From Hirudinaria manillensis (Eukaryota > Annelida > Clitellata > Hirudinida > Hirudinidae): a stretch of DNA of 64,000 nt. The notes under the pieces are model-generated. The model was given only the letters and a program-made list of their open reading frames with translations, searched no databases and was not told the DNA's origin. Positions 9,868-22,553 of the stretch are shown here, piece by piece (the stretch's first letter is position 1; every line of letters starts with the position of its first letter). The position numbers and the translations under genes were made by a program. Location: the NCBI GenBank assembly GCA_034509925.1, contig CM067527.1, positions 8,560,001 to 8,624,000 of the forward strand, in the 5' to 3' direction.

Positions 9868-12800
9868 CTAAAAGTGATTTTTCCTATTTAATATAATATA
9901 AACAATATCAATTTATTAAATTCAATTCAAACCTGAGATAGAATGGCTAGTCCTCTATCCAAATTTTCAGGATTTGGTCTTGTTTGCTGAATCATAGATT
10001 GTGACAAATGTGAAGATTGAGTTTGCTGGGCATGATTTATTATTGGATCACTTGGAAGAGCTTGAATAATAGGAGTGACCATTCGATTGCCAGCAACAAA
10101 AAATTCCAACTGAGAACTGTTTGAAATATGATGCAAATTTACATGTTGTGTTGGGGCTGCATACTGAAATACAGCTGCAGGCTGAACCATGCATTGTTGC
10201 TGCACTGAAGCATTTAGAAGTAAAGACTTTTCTAAAGCCAACTGTTGCTGTTGTGGGGGAATTAATACAGCAGACCCCAGTATTCCTACTGGTGGAGAAG
10301 TCAAACCAGGGAAAAGACTTATAGTAGGCTGATGAGATGTGCTGTCAAGTGAAACCGTTTGGTTTTGAATTGTCTGTCCAGCTGAACCAACAACACCAAG
10401 AACAAGAGATGGCTGTTGCATTGTGTTTGCTGGTGTTTTGGGCTCAGCTCTTGAAAAATTAGAAGATAATCTGGGCTCTTTAATGGTAAATGGCATCCTA
10501 TGCTGCCCTACCATAACAGAAGATTGATCCATGCATGAAGATGATAAGGGCTGCTGCTGCATTGCTACTACAGGTCTAATGAAAAGTTGCTGTTGTCTGC
10601 AATCTCCTTTTGCAGGTCTAGTAATGTGCATTCCCTCATTTGTATCTGAAGAAGTAACAGCCAGGTTGGCTCCCTTGATCATTTGAGAAGACGATGCCAT
10701 GGTTTGAGCTGAAGCCAACTGAAGGCTGGTAGAAGGCCTCACAGCTCCTACGTAAGAAATTGAAATCTATTTCAGAAACAAAATCACAGCCAGTTTTATT
10801 AACAATAAATGACTAACCCTGTTGCACATCCAATGTTTTTGGAGATATTTGTCGAGTTAAATTCTCCTTAATTGTAAAAGCTTGTTGTTCAACCTTCATC
10901 TGACCTCTGAACACCAAACTTCTGCTAAAAAGATCCTGTGGTTGAATAAAAGAATTGCAGGCTGGTCTATTTGAACTGCAAGGGACTTGGATGTGAGTTG
11001 ATGAATTGGCAGGACGTAATTGATACTGTAATGAATGTATAGGCTGCCCTAGTAAATTCTGATGTACATTAACTGAACCAACGTCAGTAACTTGCAATCT
11101 ATTCTGATTTGAACAGATCTTCTCCTAAAGATCAATTAAAATTATTAAATATTACTTGCAAGAGCAATAACAATAATAAAATATAAACTTACTGATGACT
11201 GAGAATGTCTCTGCTGGAAGGGTTGCAAATTTGTTGCACTTTGCTGAAATAAATGCTGTTGCACCTGTAACTGGCAATGTGGCACACCTTGGAAAAATTT
11301 GAATAACATTGAAAAATTTTGAAAACAATTATTTCCAGAGCTCCCCATTCACCTGATGTAGCAGAAACAGTGACACCACTTTGAGCAGGAGGCCTGAATA
11401 TTATTGGTGCAGCATCTACAGATGGTCGAACCTGTTGGGGTCTATGCTGTGGAAGAACTTCAGGATTTACAGATAAAGATTGCTGTATCTGAGAGGACGC
11501 TAACTGGCGAGCTGCAGCAACCCCTGCTGAATACATCTGTAGTTGTTGAAATGATGGTATGTTGTTGTTAGACACCTAAAGTAAACACAATTAATATTAA
11601 TTCACAGCTGAATCTTTGAAATACAGAGTAAAAAAATGACTTTATACTTGAACCAATCCAGATCCTGTCATTATAGTAATGTTCTGTGATTGAGTTGAAA
11701 ATTCTGGAGATGGAGCTACTGAAATATTTTGACCATTGCTATGCATGGTCATGGGAGTAACTATTGTATTTTGAGAACTTGATCCTGGTGCATGATGGGA
11801 ATACAAATGTTCCTGAGGATATGACTGACACTGTGTAGCAGTAAATGTTGAAAAAGCCATTGATTTACAATTTGGCAGGTGAGGCAATGTATTCAGATCA
11901 TCTTTGACTTTGCTTCTATGTTTCTTTTCAGATGAATGACAATCAGCTTCAAATCCTCTTTCAAAATTGCCTTTGGCTACCTCCTCAATGATTCGTTCAA
12001 CATTACTTTGACATGGAATAAAGCTTAAAGATTCAGATTTAGGACAAGATTGTGACACAAGGCCACTTGAGTTGGGCTGCAATATAGAGAATGAACTAGA
12101 TGCACAGTAAGACTCAGTGCTTTGAATTATCGATTCATGGATATATGGAGAAGATGACAAAGTCAAATCACATCCAGAGGGAATTGATACTGATTGTTGC
12201 ACAAATTCTGAGACTGCCAGAGATGTCTTATCATCCTTAAAAATATTAATCTGCAACTGTTCAGATGAAGTGCCAAATTTCTGATCACCATGTGTTATCA
12301 ATTCGATATCTAACTTTGCCTTCTTACTAGGTAAGGACGCATCACATTCATTTATTCTCTTTTTTGAAATGTCCATCACTTCATCTGGGAAAGCATCAGC
12401 AACTAAATTGGTTGTTGGTTCTTTGGCTTCATCTTCATGATAAACAAAATCACATTTAAAGGCTTGACCAACATCCTGACTTTGCTCAGGTTTGAATGTG
12501 CTTATAAAATGACCTGAAAATTCCTTAGGTTTGTCTCTGGAAATCTTTTCAAAATCACTTTTCTCTACAGTAAGATTGTGATGAACAACTTCTTTGCTCT
12601 CATTTTGAACATCACAATCGTCTGGTAAGCTTTTCTTAAAGATTTCTGGTGCAGGAATCTCAGTATTCCCCTTAAGAGTTCCTTTAGACATGAATTCGCT
12701 AGAATTAATTGTGTCACACAAAACATTACCAGAATTAGAAGTATCAGACAAAATATGTTCAATCTTTTTCTCAATAATTGATGCCTGATCCTCACCATCC

Positions 12801-15800
12801 TTAAATAAGCTTTTAATGGCTAAGTCTAATTCTTCGGTGTTATTATCTGTATCAACATCATCAAATACTGGCTCGCTCACTTCAGAATCCTGACAACTTT
12901 TGTTGGATGACATATCCACAACAGCATCCTTCTTATCATTGCATGTTTCTGATGTAAGTTTTTGAACATTCTCCTGTTTTGGAGAACACGTTCCTATGAC
13001 ATTATCTATAATTATCATAGAATTGGAATCTGTTAAAATATCACTTTTCATCTTGCTCTCTTGAAAAGAGGTTTCCTCAAATCCAGGTAAGGGAGCCACA
13101 TATGAATCATCATCCATTTGCTCCATTAGAGCATCATCACTCAAGCACTCCTCATCAGCTAATTTATCAAGATCATTTTTCATCTCCTTTCCTTTAACTC
13201 CTTCTTTAAGTTTAGTGGTAACAGGCAATTCCACCTCAGGTGAACTTTCCTGCAAATCTAATGAGCATTCAACAGGCTGAGCAACCACTTCACTTTTATC
13301 AATATGGTCTGCTTCACTTTTGATGTTCTTAACATCATTTGTACATTTTTGCTGGAGATCCAACCCTTTTTCGAGATGTGGGAGAGCACAAATATTTGTT
13401 GATTCATTACATGTCAAATCATCAAAAGCAGTAGACTGAGTTGAGTTTAGCAAATCATCTTTCTCTGATTCTGCAGATGATTTAGTTGTCAAGAAATGGC
13501 TTACACAAACCAATGGAGAATTACTTATCACCACTTTGGAATCTGGCTGCAACAATTTTGTCTTATCTGGTAGAAATTTTTTGTGTTTAGGAGACATGTC
13601 ACGATTTGATTCATCAGAAGAGCTATCTGAAAAAATCCTTCTTTTGGTGGGAATAGTTCGAAGGAATCCACAAGATTTTTTATTTGATTTCCTTGAGGCG
13701 ACTTCTTTATCATTTTCGCCATAAAAAGATGAGGATGAAGACACATCAGATGATGAACTGGATATGCGCTTTTGTCTAGATTTTAATTTAGTGATAGAGC
13801 AATCTGCAGTTGAATCACTGTCATTGGAGCTGAGTCTTAGGGATGTTTTCCTTGACTGACATCTCTTAGTTGAAGCCTAGGAAAATATACCAACAACTGC
13901 ACACATTATTTGAAAAAAAGAATAAAAAATAAATATGAACAGTACAATCTACATCAATATATCTAAATAATTTATCAATTACTTGGGACATTAATGAATG
14001 AAGAAACTTACTTTGAGCAGTTTTAAAGACTTTGTTCTCTCTTCTTTGCTTTTGGAGACATTAACCTCTTTGTTTGATCTTCTTTTAACCATATCATACA
14101 TAGAGACATATTGTGCACCAATATCCTCATTTGATCCAAGTTCTTGCAAAAGAGCCTTCACTTCACGTTTTTCTTCTGGCTTTTTATCCTTGGAGGAACA
14201 AGAATTAGCAGCATTCCCTTTAGTGCATTTTTTAATAGATTCTTGAGTTGAAGATCTGTTGGATGGAACAGCCAATTTAACCTTAGTCTTCTTTTCTTCT
14301 TTCAACAATGCAGAAGACTTTGGCAATGTTCTTAAATCTTTGTCATCATCATTGGCTGTCTTTGTAGTAATCTTTTGCTTTAAAGTGTTTTTTTCACTTT
14401 TTTGCAATGGCTGACATTTTTCATTATGTGTTTTATCTTCCATCTTTCTGGCTTGGACTTCTTGTAAAGACTTTGATTTTAAAGGGAGTTTTTGATTCTT
14501 GTTTAAGTTTGATTTTGCATCTCTTTTAGAATCTTTAGTGTCAAGACATGATGGTATACCCTTTGTTAAGGACTTAATTTTCCTGTCAGAATCCTCAGAT
14601 GTGAGCTTAGAAAAGCATTTGCTCTTGTCTTTTGATGTAATCCTTTCATCGCCATCCACACTTTCTTTGGCTTTTATGTCAGTGGCACAAATTGATTTAG
14701 ATCCACCCTCAGGTTCCTTTTTAACCACCATATTTACATTTCCATCTGTAAGTTTGGATTTTTTTTCAGATTTGCTTGAAATATCTTTGTTTTTAGTTGG
14801 TTGGCCCACATTATGTGATTTGATCATTACTTTTGCTGGCAACGATTTGCTGGAATTCTTAGCTACTGAATTACTAGCAATAACTTTATGATATTTTTGA
14901 GAAGTCTTATTAGAAACTGATTCAAGTTTAGTGTCCACCATTTGCATCTTTACTGTTTGCTTTAAAAATGCATCCAATGTAATATCTTTTCGTTTTGCGT
15001 GGATATCTTGGAAGACTGCATCAGTGTGAGATGTTTCCATCAAAATATTATCCTCTGAAATTCCTTGCTTTTTTAAAATAGAAACTGGTGGCACCACTTC
15101 TTTAGACTTTAAGGCCATTTGAGAAACTATGTCACATGAGTCAGCAGATTGATTAATTTCATCAAGATTTAATGTGACTGAGTTGCTCGGCTTACCAGTC
15201 ATGCCAATAAATTCTAAAGGTTTAGCTATTCTCCTTGGATCACCTGACATGTAAGAACCAACCAGGGGCATTTTCAAAGGATTATCATGGTGTACTTTTT
15301 GACATACATCACTTTCTTTTGCAGAAGTTTGAAGAGAAACATTACTGACATTTGCCTGATTCAAAGAAATAGATTTAATAGCCATGCTACTGATCGATGT
15401 CATAGGAATGTTTGATGCCCAGGTTTTGAGACCAGAATATAGGTTAGATGAATTTTGGGATATTGGCTGATCAGAGAGTAATGCAGAGGTTTGATGACAT
15501 GAACTGCTTGCAAAATTATGTACACCACTGCTGTCATTCTGTGTAATTTTATCAAGCATTTCAAGCCTTTGAGTGTCTTGATCAAATATGCTACTTCTTG
15601 AAAGTAAAATTTTGGCTAGATCAGATGGCTCATTTCTTGTTGGTTCTAGCAAAGCAGAAGATCCATGGTCTTTTCTGTGCCTCTTGTATTTTTCCCTATA
15701 ATCAAGATTGCCAACCATGCTTGCACCTAAGTGGTTAGTATCAGGTTGTAAAGTCCCAGATGAAGATAATTTTGAGGCTCCCTGTTGTATCTTACTCAAT

Positions 15801-18800
15801 TTTTCATCTAATACTCTTATTCTTTCCTCAAGTGAAGTGTCATCTTCTAAGTTACATTCTGATTCTAACTTGATATCATCTAAAACAGACACCATAATGT
15901 TATCATTGCTTGGTCCTTTAAAATCAATGGAAAACTCTGGTGCATGATCAGTGCTTACTTTTTCAGATTCAACACTAAAAGACAAATTTTCTCTGGTTAT
16001 CTCACTTGCCTTTGGCAATTTATTCTCAGTTGAGGGACAAGAATTTGTATCATTTCTATGCCCACATTTGTGATTACTAGATACTTCACTATCTTCATCT
16101 TCTGACAAAATATTTGTAGGAGATTTAGGCACCTCACATTTAATGGTTTCTGTGGCTGAGAGAAAAGATTTCCTGTCAGTTGAATCCTCACACTTTTCAG
16201 CACTAGCAGAATTTTTTTTCCTTAAAGAAGGCAAATCAAATGCAAACCTAGGCAATGGTAGGCTCATTACCTCTCTAACTGTCCTTGACTTATCAAGATT
16301 TCTAGGCTCACTTGATTTCTCTTTGCCTTGATTTGCAGAATCCTCATCATGATTTAAATTGATATCGCAATGTCCAATATCATTTGCATCATTGATATTT
16401 TCATAATCTTTTTCTAATTTAACTCTTGTAAAATTAGGGTCCTCTTCTATTGCACAAACATTTCTTTTATCTAAATCATTTGGACTGATGCACTCTTTTA
16501 CCATTCCATCCTCATTTATTTTAATGCCATCTTTATCATCTTTCTGATAAAATGACTCAACTAAATCATGCCTTTTTAAATATTTAAATCTATCTAAATC
16601 GATATTCTCATCTTGTGCTGGCTTTAAGCTGCAAAATCCTGTGGGGCTAGTTATACAATCCACTTTGGTTGGGGTGGTAATTTTTTTCTTCAGATCAAGT
16701 TCTTTGGAAGAGTTTTCAGTTCCATGATGACAACTCAACATGTTTAATTTATCAAATGAATCTTCTGAGCAACTCCTACTCAATATCTTACCATGATCTT
16801 TCATTTCTATGGCAATGTTTGTTTTAGCATTGCCATCATCAGAACCTTCTTCCCTATCACAGTCATCATCTATAGCTTCCTCCTCCATTGCCTCCAACAT
16901 TTTTATCAATTCTTGCTTTTTCTTTACAAGAACATCCACTTCATCACTAGATTTAGATAGAGATTCCCCTGATTCAGAGTTAAGACTTATTAATGAATCA
17001 GATGATGAAATTGATGATGAACGGGAACTCTCATCAGTATAGTTTCTGTTTCTCCTAGATTTTGAGCTCATCATATCCTTAGTATTTGAGTGTTTGAAGG
17101 GGGAAACAGCTCCAAATTTGTTTTTCTCTGATTCAGGATATATGTGTACATCAATCCAGCTCTCTACATTTTCACTAATCTTTTGGTGAGACAAACTACT
17201 GTTTAAAGCACCGTTGTTTGAGCGACTTGTCCTTTTTCCCTTTTTCAAAGTTGCTACATAATCAGCTTTGGGACTGTGGACTTTCTTTTTGAAAGCAACT
17301 GCTTTAGAATCCATAATACATGGTAAAGGACTCTTTTCTTTATGGTGATGTCTGACCCTCTTTCTTTCAGATTTCTTAGAAGATTCCCTGTCTTCAAGTA
17401 TTTCCCATTCTTCATTATATCTTATATCATCATCTCTGGAACTAGACATTTCAACAATGCCTCGATATATATTTCTTTGTCTTTCCAAAGAAAGGCTTCT
17501 CTCTTTCATGTTTCTACTTATGGAAATAGAATCTTTTTCATATAATTGGTCAAATGATGTTTTGAATGAAGATCTTGCCCCAACACTACAGAAATGTAAA
17601 GACATATTAATTATTATAAATCAACAAAATAGTTTACAATGTGACTAACCAACTGTCTCTTCTTTGTTCAAAGCCATCATAGAAAGGTAACCTTGACGCA
17701 GCTCGTCCAGGTTGAAAGTAAGGCCGTCCGGCATACCCACCTCTTGCCACAGAAGGTCCCTCATATGGAAAAAATCGGTTTCTTGTTTGCCCCGGATCAA
17801 ATGACCTACAATTTATTCATTGTTAAGAAATACCAAAAGAAAATATAATAATACTGTACCATTGACGTGCAAATTCACACCCTTCAAATGAGTGAGATCC
17901 CCTGCTCACTCTGTCTTCTGGTCTATCTCCAGGCCTTAGTTGACCAGATTGTTCCATTGCATCCAGAAACAAATTCTGACAATCTCTGCTTGCAAAGTCT
18001 ACTTGTATCTTTTTATCATTCACAATTCGGCCCTTTAAATCTTTCACAGCTACAAATGCCTGATCAACATTATCATAGTATGCCAAGGCTCTGGTTGTTT
18101 TGCGGTCAATATACAGGGCAGAAACACATCCATAACATGACAGATGTTGAAGTGCCAAATATTTCTCAGAAACAGTGTCTGAAATTCCTTCTATCCAGAC
18201 ACATGTTGTTGGCATGCTCTTTCCAAACCCAACCTTGAATATAGAACCAAAGTGATTAAATGTATGTAGCATAAACTTAAAAAAATTATTAGACAAGGTA
18301 TTGCTTGTGAGTAGTCTACACTAGCAAACACTTTCAGGCAAACCTAAGTTTGTGTACTATTTTAAAATCAATTCAGACTAGCAATGATAACTCTCTAGCT
18401 AAAATCACCTTTACTTTACTATTATTAATATGTTCATCTTCCAAATCTTTCAGTGCCTGAACAACAGATCTAATGTTATCAAATTGAATGAAGGCATAAC
18501 AAGTCCCTTGACTTTGATTTTTGATATCTATATCCTTGGTAGAAAATAAAAAGTAAAATTAGAAACAGTCATACTATGGAAAAAAAACAGAATTTACTAT
18601 TATATATCCATATTTAATCAGGTTATCCCTCAAAAGCTCCTTGGTGGTTGACCTGTCTAAATTCCCCACAAACAATGTCCTAGATGCTTTAGGATGGTAT
18701 TCATCTTGCTCATCTTGTTGCCGAAATTCGGCTTTAACGTCTGGTACAATAAATTACTTTAATCAGGTTGCATTGATGAATGAACCATGGTCATTTCTCA

Positions 18801-21395
18801 AACCTAAGCCTTCATGTGGAAAAACTTGGAGAATAGCTCCAAAAAATTTCTTGTCATGAGATGCCTCCAATGCTTTGGCAGCATCTTCAGCTCTGAAAAA
18901 TAGTGTGATGATGTAACATAAATGTGCTTTATAAATTCCACTAATTAAACTGACTTTTTAAAACTGACAATAGCATGCCTATCTTCACCTTGACCAATAA
19001 CATTAATTGAAAGGACTTTGCCATATTTTTTATAGTCATGATATAATCCATCTCTGATACTTGAATCAGTAGATCTAGTTGGGAATCCTTGAAATAACAT
19101 GCCCAAGGGTTTGTTCACTTCATCATATTTTGTAGACTGAATATTGGCAGATAATACTTTCTGGGAGTTGTGCAGTTGAGAGTGGATGGAAGAGCTAAAA
19201 ATTAGTAAAAATGTTTACTAACTGAATGTTAAATAATATTTTAGAAACATAAAATAAACTTATTATAGTTATTATGATATAATCACTGCATTCAACTTCC
19301 CACTCAAAGTTATATATAATGTATCAATTTTTAGACAGAAATACTTAACTGCTTAACAATAAGATTGATGTAATTTTAACTACTAAATTGTAATTGAATT
19401 TTATACATTAAATGGTCAAAAATCATTCAATACTATTTTTTTAAATTAAAAAATACCCCAAAAATTTAAAATATATCTTTAGACTCAAAGAATACTGCAG
19501 TTATTTGCTTTAAAAATATTTAAACACATTTTCAAGATATTCATCAAATTAGGATAAACAACATAGCTCAGTGACAACAGAAAGGTTAAATAAATAACAT
19601 CCCAGTACAAATCATTTCCTCTCAACCACATTTTCATAGTGGGGGTATCTGGAATATTTGAAATTAGCACACATGCAACAAAAAGACCCATACCTTTTAT
19701 AAAATTTCTCAAATTATTTTTGATAATCATTTGTTTGGCATGGGCAAGTGTAGTAACAGCAAATCAAATGAGCTGAATTGCAAGCAATACATTGTTCAAT
19801 TATTTCTACTTATTTGCATGTTACACCATAATCCTCGAAGGTTATTCATGTCACATCATTTCTAATGTGAATTTCTTACATAAAATTTGTCCAGTTGACT
19901 AGATACAATTCAATAAAAAATATCAAATGTCTTATTGTTTTTTAAAGCATTTTATATCACTTATTTTCTCTTTAGATTTTAAAGAAAAAATCTTAAATAA
20001 TATTAATCCCAAAATGTAAAAATATTCCTTAAAATGATTTATAATTTTTAAATAAATTTTGCTTAACATAAAAAATGATCCACAAAATTATGATAACATT
20101 ATTCAGAATGCACACAGGAAAGCCCATGTTATTGATCAGCAAGAGTTCTGCAAGCAGCAACCAGCTAGCGCAGCAGCACAACAAAAGCCTTAAGTGAATA
20201 TTGTGCACACCCATTTAAATTAGTCATTATCTATTTATCTGTTCTAATAATGGTTTTTAATTAAAATCAACCAAAGTATTATAAGTATTATTAATGAATT
20301 TTCAGTGGAAACAAACTATTACTATTCTTCTGGATATATCTTACTAGTCAATACTATAACTAAAGAACTTTAAATTATGGAATTGAAAAATTATTATTTC
20401 TATCAAACTAGGACATTTAATAAATTACCTTTCATAGGCATTTTTACTCTTAAGTACTTGAGCTAGTATGCTATCACTTTCTCCAGGTGAATGCTGTTTG
20501 GCAAAACTTTCCTTCTTTTCGGTTTGAACGGTAACTGTCATGGAGGATTCATTGTAGTGGGTTACGAGAACTTTGTCATCCAACAGAATTTCACTCTCTT
20601 GCACTTTAGAAGCCGACTTGATATCCATAAAAGCCACAATTGCACTATGTTTGTCAAGTCCATCTGTCCCAGAAGTCAAAATCTTGATTCCTTGAATTTT
20701 CCCATAACTAGAAACACAAAGAAATAAATTACTACCAAAGATAGATCAGATAGTTAAAACTATAATATGAACAAATTATATTAATGATGCAAAACATTCC
20801 ACTTAAATTTGGAACAGGATGGATTATCAGGCAGATTCACAATTCTTTTACCTTAATTCACTAGTGACAAATACAACATGAAATAACTGATTTACTCTAT
20901 CTCATAAGTTTAATCTGTATATGGATGCATCCCTAGCATCTTCTAAGCTAGCAAACTATACTAATTAATGTTTATGCCTCAAAACAATTTTTCCACAAAT
21001 CTTGCATTAATAGTCTTTCACCTGATGTTCTTCTGTTATTCCACACAAGACTTACTGAGGAATGTTATTTTATCCGCACGCTAAACCATAGATGAAACTA
21101 TTATCCGTATTCGATTTATCTAAATATCCGAATAATTCTGAAGCGTCATATGACCAAATCCGAGTTCGATGCAAAAACATGATCACTGATAATCCGTTCT
21201 TCAATTTACGTTACATTTGTTTGCAATGCAGCTTATGTGAATGTAATCCATGACAAGTAAAATCGGTTTATCCAATAAGTAAGAATATGAAAAACGTCTT
21301 GAATAATCTAGCCTGCTAAATAGATCCAAAATTCGTTCTTCGGTGATCGAATCCGGCAAGTTGCCTACGTATAAATATCGGGTTTCTCGCACCAT
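8703..21395 (-). CDS. SPEN: SPEN / Split ends (SHARP/MINT) family transcriptional corepressor
   Basis: SPEN proteins are large nuclear RNA-binding corepressors that use RRMs to bind RNA and a SPOC domain to recruit SMRT/NCoR-HDAC and related complexes. I assembled 17 exons (minus): 21395-21313, 20707-20429, 19194-18955, 18892-18804, 18740-18598, 18534-18409, 18233-17860, 17805-17650, 17585-14012, 13876-11648, 11575-11353, 11287-11193, 11124-10818, 10747-9933, 9867-9682, 9191-9033, 8831-8703. All reading phases match, giving about 3068 residues, near vertebrate SPEN size. The start MVRETRYLYVGNLP is the family start. RRM1-4 occupy about residues 6-400. SPOC occupies about residues 2912-3068 and ends ITTC before TGA. 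Every intron is GT-AG except the first, which appears to be GC-AG. No internal stops were found. Exon edges are from reading, not transcripts. Confidence 0.95.
9933..11575 (-). CDS. SPEN: SPEN exons 11-14 (Gln-rich segment)
   Basis: Exons 11575-11353, 11287-11193, 11124-10818 and 10747-9933 encode about 480 residues rich in Gln, Ser and Val, with short poly-Gln runs (for example QQQQLALEKSLLL). The small second exon is supported by phase (1 to 0) and by continuous Gln-rich reading (HCQLQVQQHLFQQ). This segment links the disordered middle to SPOC. Confidence 0.85.
11648..13876 (-). CDS. SPEN: SPEN exon 10 (743-codon disordered exon)
   Basis: This exon continues the disordered middle. It starts with a Ser-rich basic stretch (SRQKRISSSSD), has long acidic regions, and shifts to a Ser/Thr/Gln-rich composition towards its end. 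The acceptor is TTCCTAG before 13876 and the donor CAA/GTATAA after 11648, both phase 0. In vertebrate SPEN the nuclear-receptor and RBPJ contacts lie in this part, but I cannot identify those motifs here. Confidence 0.88.
14012..17585 (-). CDS. SPEN: SPEN exon 9 (1191-codon disordered central exon)
   Basis: A single 3.57-kb exon rich in Ser, Lys, Glu and Asp with several basic NLS-like runs (for example KRVRHHHKEK, KKGKRTSR). It looks disordered throughout. The one strongly conserved motif I recognise is RSSIFDQDTQRLE (bases about 15560-15600), which matches the SSIFxQDxxRL motif of SPEN orthologues and supports orthology outside the RRM and SPOC domains. The end LKLLK/GTAAGT is a clean phase-0 donor. 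Confidence 0.9.
17650..17805 (-). CDS. SPEN: SPEN exon 8 (Arg/Gly-rich linker)
   Basis: This 156-nt exon encodes a low-complexity Arg/Gly/Tyr/Phe-rich linker (for example ARGGYAGRPYFQPGRAA) right after RRM4. Both junctions are phase 2. Such linkers often aid RNA binding; that is inference here. Confidence 0.85.
17860..18233 (-). CDS. SPEN: SPEN exon 7 (RRM4)
   Basis: The exon starts VGFGKSMPTTCVWIEGI, the hallmark linker and first strand of the fourth RRM in SPEN proteins. It continues through ALAYYDNVDQAFVAVKDLKG and KIQVDFASRD. The acceptor is ATTCAAG before 18233 and the donor ATG/GTACAG after 17860. Confidence 0.92.
18409..18740 (-). CDS. SPEN: SPEN exons 5-6 (RRM3)
   Basis: Exon 5 (18740-18598) begins with an acidic linker and EYHPKASRTLFVGNLD, the typical entry to SPEN RRM3 with a canonical RNP2. 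Exon 6 (18534-18409) carries RNP1 CYAFIQF and the helix RSVVQALKDLE. The 63-bp intron is phase 0. Confidence 0.9.
18804..19194 (-). CDS. SPEN: SPEN exons 3-4 (RRM2)
   Basis: Exon 3 (19194-18955) carries PLGMLFQGFPTRST and the YGKVLSINVIG segment, ending in the RNP1-like HAIVSFKK. Exon 4 (18892-18804) adds the second helix AEDAAKALEAS and strand ILQVFP. The intron between them is 62 bp. RNP2 is less canonical (LFQGFP) than in RRM1 and RRM3. Confidence 0.85.
20429..21395 (-). CDS. SPEN: SPEN exons 1-2 (start and RRM1)
   Basis: Exon 1 (21395-21313) encodes the start Met and RNP2-like LYVGNL. Exon 2 (20707-20429) encodes the rest of RRM1: KIQGIKIL, then AIVAFMDIKSA as the RNP1-side strand. Joining 21313 to 20707 restores SSYGKI, the expected RRM loop, in the only open phase. 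The donor at 21312-21311 is then GC, not GT. The GT further downstream (after ...TTCAAGAC) would put exon 2 out of frame. Confidence 0.85.
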
Positions 21396-21519
21396 GATCG
21401 TCTAAAAACAAACATTTCAACATAAGACACTAAATCAGGGAGAGTCCACAAAACACTGGACCAAGGAATCGGAAGAAACTACTCGCCTCGCACGACGCGT
21501 GCTAGAACATTAACATTTT

Positions 21520-21545
21520 ATTGGCCGAAGTCGCGTGTGACGTAA
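21520..21545 (-). promoter_or_regulatory. Possible SPEN promoter elements (CCAAT box and CRE-like site)
   Basis: Upstream of the SPEN start, the minus strand carries CCAAT (21524-21520, about 125 bp before the ATG) and a CRE-like TTACGTCA (21545-21538). They sit in a local GC-richer patch with CGCACGACGCGTGC. This is motif matching only. Confidence 0.35.
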
Positions 21546-22553
21546 GTACCAAAGACGTATCATAGCGAGGCATGTATATTTTTAACATTTAACATTTTAC
21601 GATTCAGATATTTCGAGTAAATAATCTTTACTTCAATATTTCGGAGAATCAATTTCAAACTGTTAACAATATGAAGATATAATTTAAAAATTATATAAAA
21701 AAAAGTTATTTAAATAATTCTAATCAACTGCGCAGTATCTCCTAGGGAAGCGATGTGGTTTCGTTATTTAGGTGCGCGAGGAAAGTTATTGGGCGCTCTT
21801 GTCTTAAATGTTCTTTAAATTATAGAGACAGTTATTGGAAGTAGCGCGTTACTTGAAACGGAATTTACCAACTTCGATACCGTTTTGGTAACGGGTAACA
21901 ATAACGAAAAAAATGAGTAAAGAAACTGAAGTAACTAAAATTTTCAGATGGTACATTCTATCTTCAATATTGATAATCAGCAACTTATTTATTTTGTAAA
22001 TCGATACTATGTTTGATAACTGTAGCAACATTCAAACTAATTGTTGAGACTGTTTTCAGGGGATGGTCGCATTTTTACCTCCAGAAGAGAAAATAAGAAT
22101 TCTCAAAGTCAACTTTTATGTAATATGGCAAATGTTACAGAGTTTGACCTTCTTCAAGCCTTAGCTTTTTTGAGTTTTTTGTACAGTACAAATTATTGAT
22201 TTACCCTGCCCTGTTTGTAAAATGGCATAAAATATGATTGAGCCAGCCTCATTATAATTAGAGATCATCCGGACATATTATAAAGATTTTAGCAATTTTT
22301 TAAACTGGAAGTGTCACATCCTCCCCAGATAACACCCTGCCATGGTCCGCACAGGGATGTTTCTGAATATCACATGTTTTTCCCACAGCTTCAGTCGGGT
22401 TGCCCAGTCTAATCTCAGACATCAGAAACCTGGTTGTCCATACCAAACCCACCTCAATTAATTCATAATGAACTCAACTATACAAATCTTTTATTTGTTT
22501 TATTAAAACAAGTTATTTATTCATCTACAGATTCTCTTCTCTTTCGGATCTTT
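21546..22553. other. Gene-free stretch upstream of SPEN
   Basis: No credible exon or repeat is identified between the SPEN promoter area and the putative exons at 22554-23029. Confidence 0.4.

Noticed and set aside
19195..20428. Additional coding exons inside the long second SPEN intron
   Set aside because: Exons 2 and 3 join in phase and RRM order is complete; the open frames here (for example 19485-19730) are AT-rich and lack domain similarity.
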